Source of the DNA: Streptacidiphilus sp. PB12-B1b
GTDB lineage: Bacteria > Actinomycetota > Actinomycetes > Streptomycetales > Streptomycetaceae
DNA length: 64,000 bases
Assembly (NCBI RefSeq): GCF_014084125.1
Contig: NZ_CP048405.1
Coordinates: 4,278,001 to 4,342,000 of the forward strand
Direction of reading: 5' to 3'
A program made the position numbers and the translations under genes. Shown in pieces: positions 48,741 through 57,051 of this stretch. The notes under the pieces were generated by a model, which saw only the letters and a list, made by a program, of their open reading frames with translations, made no database searches and was not told the origin of the DNA. Position 1 is the stretch's first letter. Every line of letters begins with the position of its first letter.

Positions 48741-49970
48741 ATGCGCGTACTGCTTGTGGGAGCCGGCGGCGTCGGCACCGCCATCACCCGGATCGCCGCC
48801 CGACGGTCGTTCTTCGACCACATGGTGGTCGCCGACTACGACCTCTCCCGGGCCGAAGCCGCCGTGGCCGCGCTGGTGGAGCGCGATCCGGCCGAATCCC
48901 GCTTCAGCGCCGCCCGCATCGACGCCTCCGACCAGGCCGCCGTCACCGCGCTGCTGAACGCGCACCACTGCGATGTGTTGATGAACGCCACCGATCCGCG
49001 TTTCGTGCTGCCGCTGTTCGAGGCGGCGCTGGCCGGTGAGGCGCACTACGTGGACATGGCCATGTCGTTGTCGCAGCCGCACCCGGAGCGCCCGTACGAG
49101 CTGACCGGCGTCAAGCTCGGCGACGGCCAGTTCGAGCGCGCCGACGCCTGGGAGAAGGCCGGGCGGCTGGCCCTGGTCGGCATGGGCGTGGAGCCGGGCC
49201 TGTCCGACGTCTTCGCCCGCTACGCCGCCGACGAACTCTTCGACGAGATCGAGGAGATCGGCATCCGCGACGGCGCCAACCTCACCGTCGACGGCTACGA
49301 CTTCGCGCCGTCCTTCAGCATCTGGACCACCATCGAGGAGTGCCTCAACCCGCCGGTGGTCTACGAGTCGGACCGCGGCTGGTACACCACTCCGCCCTTC
49401 AGCGAGCCCGAGGTCTTCGACTTCCCCGAGGGCATCGGCCCGGTGGAGTGCGTCAACGTCGAGCACGAGGAGGTGCTGCTGGTGCCCCGCTGGGTGGACA
49501 CCAAGCGGGTCACCTTCAAGTACGGCCTCGGCGACGACTTCATCGACAAGCTCAAGACCCTGCACGCCCTCGGCCTGGACCGCACCGCCCCGCTGACCGT
49601 CCCCAGCGACCGCGGCCCGGTGCAGGTCTCCCCGCGCGACGTGGTCGCCGCGGCCCTGCCCGATCCGGCCGGGCTCGGCGACCGCATGCACGGCAAGACC
49701 TGCGCCGGCACCTGGGTCAAGGGCCTCCGGGACGGCAGCCCGCGCGAGGTCTACCTCTACCACGTGGTCGACAACCAGTGGTCCATGCGCGAGTACGGCT
49801 CCCAGGCCGTCGTCTGGCAGACCGCGATCAACCCGGTCGTCGCCCTGGAACTGCTCGCCTCCGGCGCCTGGTCCGGCGCCGGCGTCCTGGGCCCCGAAGC
49901 CTTCGCCCCCAAGCCCTTCCTCGACCTGCTCATCGCCTACGGCTCCCCCTGGGGCCAGCGCGAGCAGTGA
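48741..49970 (+). CDS. saccharopine dehydrogenase family protein
   Basis: About 409 aa. Rossmann N-terminus MRVLLVGAGGVGTAITRIAA with GxGGxG, then VVADYDLSRAEAAVAALVER. The substrate domain has VGMGVEPGLSDVFARYAADE and DQAAVTALLNAHHCDVLMNA. The family includes saccharopine and carboxynorspermidine dehydrogenases; exact substrate uncertain. The ATG at 48741 gives the canonical N-terminus, although the frame is open from 48684. Divergent TetR regulator upstream. Confidence 0.9.
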   Translation: MRVLLVGAGGVGTAITRIAARRSFFDHMVVADYDLSRAEAAVAALVERDPAESRFSAARIDASDQAAVTALLNAHHCDVLMNATDPRFVLPLFEAALAGEAHYVDMAMSLSQPHPERPYELTGVKLGDGQFERADAWEKAGRLALVGMGVEPGLSDVFARYAADELFDEIEEIGIRDGANLTVDGYDFAPSFSIWTTIEECLNPPVVYESDRGWYTTPPFSEPEVFDFPEGIGPVECVNVEHEEVLLVPRWVDTKRVTFKYGLGDDFIDKLKTLHALGLDRTAPLTVPSDRGPVQVSPRDVVAAALPDPAGLGDRMHGKTCAGTWVKGLRDGSPREVYLYHVVDNQWSMREYGSQAVVWQTAINPVVALELLASGAWSGAGVLGPEAFAPKPFLDLLIAYGSPWGQREQ

Positions 49971-49988
49971 CCCCGGACCGGGCCCCGC

Positions 49989-50207
49989 TCAGGTTTTGTA
50001 GAGGTTGAGGTCGTCGTTCATGAACAGCTGGACGAAGCCGCAGCTCCAGCAGATCAGGCCGGTGGCGGACTCGTTGGCCCAGCCCAGGTTCAGCAGCTCC
50101 ATGCCGGAGGTGTTCAGCGTCACCTCGCGGTCACGGAAGACCTCGCCCCGGCAGAAGCCGCAGGTGATCCAGACGTCCCCGATCGCCGCCCGCACCGGCT
50201 TGGCCAT
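49989..50207 (-). CDS. 72-aa zinc-ribbon protein
   Basis: MAKPVRAAIGDVWITCGFCR..., with CGFC near residue 16 and CWSC near 55, the spacing of a zinc ribbon. GEVFRDREVTLNTSGMELLNLGWAN lies between. ATG at 50207; a GTG seven codons upstream is possible. Eighteen bases separate its end from the converging dehydrogenase gene. Function unknown. Confidence 0.72.
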   Translation of the reverse strand: MAKPVRAAIGDVWITCGFCRGEVFRDREVTLNTSGMELLNLGWANESATGLICWSCGFVQLFMNDDLNLYKT

Positions 50208-50281
50208 GCTCCGCACCTCTCCCCGCACCCGCCGGTGCTACACCGCGCCGAGCGTGGGCCCGGAGCCGGGCCACAGCATAG

Positions 50282-50767
50282 TCAGGGCCGTGACCAGCCG
50301 CGTTCCGAGGGCCAGTAGGCGGCCAGGGCGGCTGCCGTGACCGGGTCGAGGTGGCCGCGGGCGACGGCCGCCCCCAGGGCGGGTATGGCGGTGGACGCGC
50401 CGGGCGCCTCCGGGCCGGGCAACGGCAGCCGCTCGGTGCGGGCCAGGAGCAGCAGCCGGACCGCCGCCGCCACCAGGGCCGGGGCCGCCACCACCGGCTG
50501 CACCAGGGGGTGGAGCAGGTCCAGGCCCATCCACTCGTAGTCGTCGCCGGCCAGTTCCGGAAACCAGTCCCAGCCCCGGTCGGGGCCCCAGGCCAGCCGG
50601 AGGCCGTCGTACCCGGCGGTGGCCGCACGCCCGGGGGCGAGCGTGACCAGCGCGTACGGGGGGTCGCCGCCGGGCGGGTACGCGGACTCGACGGCGGCGC
50701 AGTCCGGGCCCAGGGCGGCGGCGACAGCGGCGATGTACGGGCCGTGGGGATCGGGGGTGTCGGTCAC
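50282..50767 (-). CDS. DUF6292 family protein
   Basis: About 161 aa, GTG start. HGPYIAAVAAALGPDC at the N-terminus, WGPDRGWDWFPELAGDDYEWMGLDLL in the middle, and an Ala-rich helical end are typical of this actinomycete family. No function is known; members often sit near small regulatory proteins. The gene follows 36 bases after the 150-aa protein gene on the same strand. Confidence 0.8.
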   Translation of the reverse strand: MTDTPDPHGPYIAAVAAALGPDCAAVESAYPPGGDPPYALVTLAPGRAATAGYDGLRLAWGPDRGWDWFPELAGDDYEWMGLDLLHPLVQPVVAAPALVAAAVRLLLLARTERLPLPGPEAPGASTAIPALGAAVARGHLDPVTAAALAAYWPSERGWSRP

Positions 50768-50803
50768 GGCGGTTCCCTTCGGGTTGCGCGCGGAGGTGGT
50801 GTA

Positions 50804-51256
50804 TCAGTCGCCCGAGCAGCCCCAGAAGGCGACGTCGGTCGGCCGGTCGTGCTCGTGCAGGACGAGGTAGAGGCCGGTCCAGCGCATCCGGCACTCGTCG
50901 GCCAGGGTGGTGGCACCGGCGCTGCGCTCGGCCTCGCACCGCTGCTGGTACTGGCGGCGGGAGGGCCGCTCGGTGCCGAAGTGGTGCAGGACGCGTTCGG
51001 GGGCGAGCGGCCGTATCGTGCTGTAGTCGTCGGAGACGGACGGCTTCGGCGGCGCGGTGGTCGTCACCACGCGGCAGACGTCGAGGATGCTGTGCGTGCC
51101 CTCCTCGCCCATGAACTCCTCGTCCTGCCACAGGTCGCGCAGCGTGGCGTAGTCGCCCGCGTACTCGGCCTGGAACAGCTGCTCGTGCAGCCGGGCCAGG
51201 GTGGTGGCCACGTCGGTGTCGAACGGGGTGATGTAGTCCCAGCCTGATGCGCCCAT
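50804..51256 (-). CDS. conserved 150-aa protein of unknown function
   Basis: MGASGWDYITPFDTDVATTL... is an N-terminus shared by an unstudied streptomycete family. HEQLFQAEYAGDYATLRDLW and FMGEEGTHSILDVCRVV follow; the last part (WTGLYLVLHEHDRPTDVAFW, GCSGD) suggests a small alpha/beta fold. No catalytic motif. Probably in the same message as the DUF6292 gene. Confidence 0.78.
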   Translation of the reverse strand: MGASGWDYITPFDTDVATTLARLHEQLFQAEYAGDYATLRDLWQDEEFMGEEGTHSILDVCRVVTTTAPPKPSVSDDYSTIRPLAPERVLHHFGTERPSRRQYQQRCEAERSAGATTLADECRMRWTGLYLVLHEHDRPTDVAFWGCSGD

Positions 51257-51377
51257 GCGTGCAGCCGCCTTCGTCGATCGCGTGCCCGGTGATGTCGCTG
51301 ATGTCCAGGACTCTAGGCAGCGGCACTGACAGTCGCCGTCCGCACCGACTGCGGGCGGGCGGGCGCGGGCGGCGCGG

Positions 51378-52622
51378 CTATGCCTGGCTCAGGGCCGGTT
51401 CCGGCTCGCGTTGCGGGCTGTCGTCCCGCCGGGGCAGCAGCAGAGGCGTGGCCAGGAGCGCCACGCCCGCGGCGGCGATCGCGGCGCGGGAGCCGGTGAC
51501 CCCGGCCAGCAGGCCCCACAGGGCGGTCATGGCGGCGGTGGTGAGGTTGCCGGTGACCGTCCACGCGGACAGCATCCGGGCGACCCGGTGCGCCGGGGTC
51601 TGCTCCAGGCGGCAGGTGGCGAGCACCGGGTTGAACACGCCCGCGCTGGTGACCAGGCCCAGTTGCAGGACGATGACCAGCAGCATTCCGGCGGCTCCGG
51701 GCCGGACGAAGGCCAGGCCGAGCATCCAGCAGGCGCGCAGCGTGCCGCTGGCGAGCAGGACCGGGTGCCGACGGAACCGGGCGACGAGTCGGCGGGCCAG
51801 CCGTGAGCCGATCAGGCCGCCGACACAGGGCGCCGCGAAGGCGAGCCCGTACTGCCAGGGCGCGAACCCGAGGCGGCCCAGCATGAGGACGGCGAGCAGC
51901 GGCTCGGTGGCCAGGATCAGGCCGTTGACCAGGATCGTGTTCAGGAACAGCGGGCGCAGTGCCGGGTGGCCCAGGAGGTAGCGCCACCCGTCGAGCAGTT
52001 CGCCCATCCGGAACCCTCGTGCTCCGGTCCGCTCGGGTCGCGCTTCGCCGCCGCCGATGGCGCCGACTCCGACGGCGGAGAGCAGGTAGCTGACCGCGTC
52101 GACCAACACCGTCGTCACCGGGCCGAACAGTCCGACCGCCGCGCCGCCGAGCGGCGGGCCGACGACGATGGACGTCCAGGTGGCGGACTCGAAGCGGCCG
52201 TTGGCGACGAGCAGGTCCTCCGTCGGTACCAGCGCCTTGAGGTAGGCGCCGCTGGCCGACCTGAAAATGATCTTGGCTGCGGCGACGACCACTGACACCA
52301 CCAGCAGTTGGGCGAAGCTGAGCCGACCGAGCGCGAAGGCGACCGGGATGGTGGTCATCGCCGCGAACCTGATCAGGTCCATGGCGATCATCACCGGCCG
52401 TTTGCGGCGGAACTCCACCCAGGGGCCGAGCGGCACCGCCACCAGCGCGCCGACCGCGAGCCCGGCCGCCGACAGCGCCGACACCTTCGCCGGACCGGTG
52501 TGCAGCACCAGGATGGCGATCAGCGGGAAGGCGCCGAATCCGAATCCCGAGCCGTAGGCGCTGACCACGTACGCCGCCCAGAGCCATCCGAAACGCCGCC
52601 CCAGCGACCGCCGACCCGCCAT
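51378..52622 (-). CDS. MFS transporter
   Basis: About 414 aa, with eleven to twelve helices. GFGAFPLIAILVLHTGPAKVS (start), PLGPWVEFRRKRPVMIAMD (motif A-like, Arg/Lys-rich loop), VGPPLGGAAVGLFGPVTTVL (motif C-like). It resembles MFS_3/enterobactin-exporter-like permeases (macrolide or siderophore efflux). The ATG at 52622 was chosen; GTG at 52628 is possible. No substrate evidence. Confidence 0.87.
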   Translation of the reverse strand: MAGRRSLGRRFGWLWAAYVVSAYGSGFGFGAFPLIAILVLHTGPAKVSALSAAGLAVGALVAVPLGPWVEFRRKRPVMIAMDLIRFAAMTTIPVAFALGRLSFAQLLVVSVVVAAAKIIFRSASGAYLKALVPTEDLLVANGRFESATWTSIVVGPPLGGAAVGLFGPVTTVLVDAVSYLLSAVGVGAIGGGEARPERTGARGFRMGELLDGWRYLLGHPALRPLFLNTILVNGLILATEPLLAVLMLGRLGFAPWQYGLAFAAPCVGGLIGSRLARRLVARFRRHPVLLASGTLRACWMLGLAFVRPGAAGMLLVIVLQLGLVTSAGVFNPVLATCRLEQTPAHRVARMLSAWTVTGNLTTAAMTALWGLLAGVTGSRAAIAAAGVALLATPLLLPRRDDSPQREPEPALSQA

Positions 52623-52776
52623 GCCCACCGCACCCCGCTACCTCTGTCGAACAACCCTGCATTGACCAGGGGTATCAAAGCAGGCGGCGGAGCTGCAGAT
52701 CCAACAACCCCGAGCCGAAGAAGAACAACCAATCGTTGTGGGTCAGTGGTGAGCGGTGCGGATCACCACCGCGCTG

Positions 52777-53313
52777 CTACGCACCGCCCGCCCGGCTGCG
52801 GAAGTTGATCTCGGCCACCCGGGCGGAGAGTTCCTCCCGCGCGGTGGCCGGGCGCAGGTGCGCGGGCATCGCCTCCCATTCGGTACCGCCGCCCGCCTTG
52901 CGCAGGTAGACCCGTCCGTACAGGACGTCGACCACAAGAGCGACCCGGTCGGTGCGGGTGTCCAGCACCCAGGCACCGACCTCGGGTAAGCCGGGCCGCT
53001 GCGGCTCCGCGTGACCGGCGGGCGCGGACCCGGCCCCGGACCGGGACGCCGCCTCGGGCGCCGGTGGCGCCACCGGCGTTGGCTCGGGGCCGGGTTGGGG
53101 CTCGGGGTGCGGCGGTCGGCGGCGTTGCTCGTGCTCCAGTTTGGCGTCGAACGCGGCGCTGAACAGCAGCCAGCCGAGCGGTCGGCCGTCCTCGCCGACG
53201 AGCGGTTCACCTGCGGTGGTGACCCTCCAGAGCCGGGCCCGGCGGTCCCAGGCGACCTCTGGGCGTGGCTGAACGGACGGGGTGGGCGTTCCGTCCCGGG
53301 CGACCATGCCCAT
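52777..53313 (-). CDS. hypothetical protein divergent from GntR regulator
   Basis: About 178 aa, ATG at 53313 with AGGAGGT five bases upstream. N-terminal part TPTPSVQPRPEVAWDRRARLWRV, a Pro/Glu-rich linker (residues about 80-105), then a C-terminal domain (GAWVLDTRTDRVALVVDVLYG, EWEAMPAHLRPAT) that looks like a short beta-sheet module found in many streptomycete proteins of mobile and conjugative context. No function known. Shares the operator-like repeats at 53393-53453 with the GntR gene. Confidence 0.72.
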   Translation of the reverse strand: MGMVARDGTPTPSVQPRPEVAWDRRARLWRVTTAGEPLVGEDGRPLGWLLFSAAFDAKLEHEQRRRPPHPEPQPGPEPTPVAPPAPEAASRSGAGSAPAGHAEPQRPGLPEVGAWVLDTRTDRVALVVDVLYGRVYLRKAGGGTEWEAMPAHLRPATAREELSARVAEINFRSRAGGA

Positions 53314-53392
53314 ATCGCACCTCCTGGCCTGAATGTCCCGAACGGCACGCCTGCCGAGGGGCCGCACCGGGGCCCGCGTCCCGTCGGATCCG

Positions 53393-53453
53393 GGTGCACT
53401 AGTTCAGTTTGTGACTGGCCGAAGCACTCGCGCAACGGTTCCCGGTGCACTAG
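53393..53453. promoter_or_regulatory. two GGTGCACTAG repeats in a GntR divergent gap
   Basis: Identical GGTGCACTAG at 53393-53402 and 53444-53453, each with GTGCAC palindromic core, 51 bases apart. The second copy lies 44 bases before the GntR start; the first is 80 bases from the divergent gene. Probable sites for the GntR protein. Confidence 0.5.
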
Positions 53454-53496
53454 GTTGCGACCTGACGGCAGCTCAGATGCATTGTGAGGTAAGGCG

Positions 53497-54219
53497 ATGG
53501 CAGCTCCCAAGACGTTCACCGTGATCGCGGACCACTTCCGTCAGCGCATCCTGTCCGGTGACCTGGAACCGGGTACGAAGCTTCCGACCAACCGCGAGAT
53601 CAGCGGCCAGTGGCAGGTGGCCGCCGCCACCGTCTCCCGCGCGCTCCAGGCATTGCAGGTGGAGGGCTTCATCAGGACCACGCCGCGCGGCACCTTCGTC
53701 GCCGACGACCCCCGGGTGGGACTCTCCGGGCGCGACCGGCTGGCCAGGGTGCAGCGGGTCAAGTCGATCCTCGCCGACGGCGAGACCAGCCGGGTGACCG
53801 CGGCCGAACTGGTCGTTCCGCCGTTGTACGTTGCCGAGTTGTTCGACCTGGACCCGGGCGACCAGGTGGTCCGCAGAGAGTGGATCGCCGGCAGAGGCCA
53901 GAGCCGGACGACGTTCGCGGTGACCTGGTACCCGGCGCAGTTCGCCGCACTGGTACCGGACTTGCTGAGCACCGCGCCGGGTAAGAACGCCGGGCTCACC
54001 GCCCGGGTGGTGGAGGCGTCCGGGCGGACCATCAGCCACGCCCGGGAGGACATGCACGCACGCCAGGCGGACGCGCGCGAGGCCTCCGCCCTCGGCCTGT
54101 CGGTCGGCTCGCCCATCCTCGCCGGGGCCCACCGCTGGAGCGACGACGCCGGGGTGGTCGAGTACGGGGAGTGGTGCCTGCCTCCCCGCTTCACCATTGG
54201 CTACGAGTACGGGATTTGA
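53497..54219 (+). CDS. GntR/UTRA (HutC subfamily) regulator
   Basis: About 240 aa. Winged helix at residues 5-75: VIADHFRQRILSGDLEPGTK, LPTNREISGQWQVAAATVSR, ALQALQVEGFIRTTPRGTFV. UTRA-like ligand domain from about 100 (VVPPLYVAELFDLDPGDQVV, RREWIAGRGQSRTTFAVTWY). The final CLPPRFTIGYEYGI is complete. ATG at 53497 with AAGG upstream. Regulators of this type respond to small ligands; the divergent hypothetical gene and its own promoter are the probable targets. Confidence 0.9.
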   Translation: MAAPKTFTVIADHFRQRILSGDLEPGTKLPTNREISGQWQVAAATVSRALQALQVEGFIRTTPRGTFVADDPRVGLSGRDRLARVQRVKSILADGETSRVTAAELVVPPLYVAELFDLDPGDQVVRREWIAGRGQSRTTFAVTWYPAQFAALVPDLLSTAPGKNAGLTARVVEASGRTISHAREDMHARQADAREASALGLSVGSPILAGAHRWSDDAGVVEYGEWCLPPRFTIGYEYGI

Positions 54220-54229
54220 CGCCACGTCA
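54217..54229. repeat. TGACG-N3-CGTCA palindrome at a gene end
   Basis: TGACGCCACGTCA beginning with the GntR stop codon TGA; identical to the 13-mer at 35024-35036. Confidence 0.55.
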
Positions 54230-54263
54230 TATGAGGTGCGGCCAGCGGTGATCCGCTCGCCGC

Positions 54264-54806
54264 TCAGCTCAGGACGAAGTCGCCGGGCTCCGAGCGGCGC
54301 AGGGCGCGGCGGGCGGCCCAGGGCGCGCTCGGCGGAGCCACGGTCAGCACCGGGCACACCGCCCGGGCCAGGACCCGGCGGCGGACGGTGCCGCGCAGCA
54401 GGCCGGTGATCCGGCCGTGGCCGCCGCCGCCGAGGACCAGCAGGTCCTCCGGTTCGGCCGCGAGCTGCGGCAGCACGTGCCAGGCCGGGCCGCGGACCAC
54501 CTGCGGCTCGATCCGCAGCCCCGAGACGTCCAGGACGTCGACCCCGAACACCTCGACGCCGAGCGCGTCCGCCCCGAGCACCTCGGCCAGGACGCCGGCC
54601 AGCCGCCGCCGGGCCTGCCGCTGCCACAGGGCGGCCATCGGCGCCGACGGCATCCGGGCGTGGACGATCTCGCCCTCCGGCGGCTCCCAGGCGTGCACCA
54701 CGACCAGCGTCCGGCCGCTGCGCCACGCCTCCTGCTGGCCGCGCCTGAGCGCGGCCGCGCTGCTGGTCGAGGTGGTGACTCCGACGACCACGCGCCCGCC
54801 GTTCAT
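54264..54806 (-). CDS. universal stress protein family
   Basis: About 180 aa, single UspA domain. RVVVGVTTSTSSAAALRRGQ at the start, VVVHAWEPP, and the nucleotide-binding loop DLLVLGGGGHGRITGLLRGT, then CPVLTVAP near the end. It binds ATP in many members and is induced by stress or stationary phase. ATG at 54806 gives MNGGRVVVGV. Divergent from the AraC-type gene, 166 bases away. Confidence 0.9.
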   Translation of the reverse strand: MNGGRVVVGVTTSTSSAAALRRGQQEAWRSGRTLVVVHAWEPPEGEIVHARMPSAPMAALWQRQARRRLAGVLAEVLGADALGVEVFGVDVLDVSGLRIEPQVVRGPAWHVLPQLAAEPEDLLVLGGGGHGRITGLLRGTVRRRVLARAVCPVLTVAPPSAPWAARRALRRSEPGDFVLS

Positions 54807-54972
54807 GACCGCGCCTCCCAGCTGCCCGACGGGGTCAACGAGCATGCGGTGGACGGGGTTACGGGTATGCGGCGGTCGCGGGTCATGGCAGTAAGTATGG
54901 GAGGGTCAAAATTCCGCCAACAGTGGCAGCCGTGCCCTTGTCCAATAAAATCCTGCCACCTACGCTGGGGGG

Positions 54973-55941
54973 ATGCTGAAAACTGTCGCCGCCGTCCTGA
55001 TCGACGGCTTCGCCCCGTTCGAGTTCGGCGTGCTGTGCGAGGTGTTCGGCATCGACCGCACCGACGACGGCGTCCCGGCCTTCGACTACCTGGTCTGCGG
55101 CGAGCATCCAGGGCGGCCGCTGCGCACCAACCTCGGCTTCGACATGATCCCCCCGCACGGGCTGGACGCGCTGGCCGGGGCCGACCTGGTCGGCGTCCCC
55201 GCCGCCACCATGCGGGACTCCTACCCGCCCGCCGTGCTGGACGCCCTGCGCGCCGCCGCCGACCGCGGCGCGACCCTGATGTCCGTGTGCAGCGGCGCGT
55301 ACGTCCTCGGCGCGGCCGGCCTGCTCGACGGCCGCGCCTGCACCACCCACTGGCGCTACGTGGACGACTTCGCCCGGCGCTTCCCGCTGGCCAGGGTCGA
55401 TCCGAACGTGCTGTTCGTGGACGACGGCACCATCGTCACCAGCGCCGGCACGGCCGCCGGGATCGACGCCTGCCTGCACCTGGTGCGCCGGGAGCTGGGC
55501 TCGGCCCCGGCCAACGCCATCGCCCGGCGCATGGTCGTGCCGCCGCAGCGCGACGGCGGGCAGAAGCAGTACATCCAGCTGCCCGTCCCCGAGTGCACCG
55601 GCGACAGCCTGCAGCCGGTGCTCACCTGGATGATGGAGAACCTCGCCGTGGAGCACAGCGTGCCCGCGCTGGCGCGCCGGGCCCGGATGTCCGAGCGTAC
55701 CTTCGCCCGCCGCTTCGGCACCGAGACCGGCACCACCCCGCACCGGTGGCTGACCCGGCAGCGGGTGCTGCACGCCCAGCACCTGCTGGAGGACACCGCG
55801 CTGAGCATCGAGGAGATCGCCCGGGTCACCGGCATGGGCACCGGCGCGCTGCTGCGGCACCACTTCCGGCAGATCGTCGGCGTCACGCCCAAGGACTACC
55901 GCTGGAACTTCGCCGACCGCACCGGCGCCCCGTCCGCCTGA
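54973..55941 (+). CDS. GlxA-type AraC family regulator
   Basis: About 322 aa. N-terminal DJ-1/PfpI-like domain (TVAAVLIDGFAPFEFGVLCE, with the nucleophile-elbow region SVCSGAYVLGAAGLLDGR) and a C-terminal AraC double HTH (SVPALARRARMSERTFARRF, then LSIEEIARVTGMGTGALLRH, FRQIVGVTPKDYRWNF). This is the architecture of AdpA and its paralogues, but the protein is shorter than AdpA. No TTA codon was noticed. Regulates unknown genes. Confidence 0.92.
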   Translation: MLKTVAAVLIDGFAPFEFGVLCEVFGIDRTDDGVPAFDYLVCGEHPGRPLRTNLGFDMIPPHGLDALAGADLVGVPAATMRDSYPPAVLDALRAAADRGATLMSVCSGAYVLGAAGLLDGRACTTHWRYVDDFARRFPLARVDPNVLFVDDGTIVTSAGTAAGIDACLHLVRRELGSAPANAIARRMVVPPQRDGGQKQYIQLPVPECTGDSLQPVLTWMMENLAVEHSVPALARRARMSERTFARRFGTETGTTPHRWLTRQRVLHAQHLLEDTALSIEEIARVTGMGTGALLRHHFRQIVGVTPKDYRWNFADRTGAPSA

Positions 55942-56297
55942 GCGGCCCGGCGCGAGCCGCGCGGGTCCGGTTCCCCCTCCGTGCGGCGGGTCGGCGCGGC
56001 AGCGGTGCGGCGGCGTGCCTATGCTGCGCGGACGGCGCGCCCCGCGGGAGGCTCACCCGAGAGGTCACGCGGGGCGTCCGTCCACCGTCCGCCTTAGGTC
56101 AAACCCCTTCGACCGACGGTTTTCCACCGGCCACCCTTACACCTTGGATATGGCCCCGGCGCGGCGGCGGCGGGCACAGTGGGCACGCGGTCCGGTTCTC
56201 CCCCGTACCGGACCGCCCACCCTCTCTCCGCGCGCCGCGGGCGTACGGCAGGTCCACGAAACATCCCAGTCCCAGCCCCCTGGCGCCCGGCCGCCGG
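55942..56297. other. intergenic region between converging genes
   Basis: 356 bases between the AraC-type and HutD genes. The open frames in it have no ribosome sites and an Arg/Pro-rich composition. I see no terminator of good quality and no repeats. Appears empty. Confidence 0.5.
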
Positions 56298-56885
56298 TCA
56301 GCCCGCCGGGCGGAAGGTGACCACGGCGGCGACGCCGCGTACGTCGAGCAGCCGGGCCGGGCCCGCTGCCGGACCGTCCGCGCCGCCGTCCTCCAGCAGC
56401 ACCGCGTCCAGCGGGCCGAGCAGCGTTCCGTCCGGGCCCAGCTCGGCCTCCCCCTCCAGGACGACGGCCAGCACCGTCGGCCCGGTGAGCGCGACCGGCT
56501 CCCGCTCGACCACGGCCACCACCGCGTCGGTGCCGCCGCGACGGGTCATCACATTGAAGTCCACCAGCGGCCCCTGCAGCAGCCGGCAGCCGGTGTCGGC
56601 GTCGCCGGGAAAGGCGAACGGGCGGTAGCGGGCGTCCACCCGGTGCTCCACACCGTCGACGGTGAGCACCATCCCGGCGCCGCGCACCACCGTGATCACC
56701 CGGTCCACGCCGGGGAACGCCGAGAACGGGCCGCCCTGGGCGACGTCGGCCAGGCTCACCCGCCACTGGAATCCGCCCAGGTCGGAGCCCTCGGGGAAGG
56801 CCGCGACCTCGCGGGTCACGCCTCCGCCGTTCTTCCACGGCGCGGCGGCCCGCTCCGCCGCCCGCAGCACCCGTACCGCCGCCAT
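56298..56885 (-). CDS. hutD: HutD/Ves family protein
   Basis: About 195 aa cupin-like protein. The family hallmark AAPWKNGGGVTREVAAFPEG is present at residues 15-34; DLGGFQWRVSLADVAQGGPF and GCRLLQGPLVDFNVMTRRGG follow. HutD is linked to histidine utilisation and regulates formylglutamate levels in Pseudomonas; here no hut genes are adjacent. ATG at 56885 was chosen; an ATG three codons upstream is possible. Divergent from poxB. Confidence 0.88.
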   Translation of the reverse strand: MAAVRVLRAAERAAAPWKNGGGVTREVAAFPEGSDLGGFQWRVSLADVAQGGPFSAFPGVDRVITVVRGAGMVLTVDGVEHRVDARYRPFAFPGDADTGCRLLQGPLVDFNVMTRRGGTDAVVAVVEREPVALTGPTVLAVVLEGEAELGPDGTLLGPLDAVLLEDGGADGPAAGPARLLDVRGVAAVVTFRPAG

Positions 56886-57051
56886 CGCCCACACTCCGTT
56901 CCTCGCTTCTGTCGCCTCGAACGTACCCTGCCGCCGCGCGCCGTCGTTCCGCGCTCCGCCCGCCCGGCCTGCTTATGGTGGTGGGGCGAACCACCGCGTC
57001 CCCATCCGGCGTCCCCGCCCGGCGCCCCGGCGTCGTACGCAAGGAGAGAGC

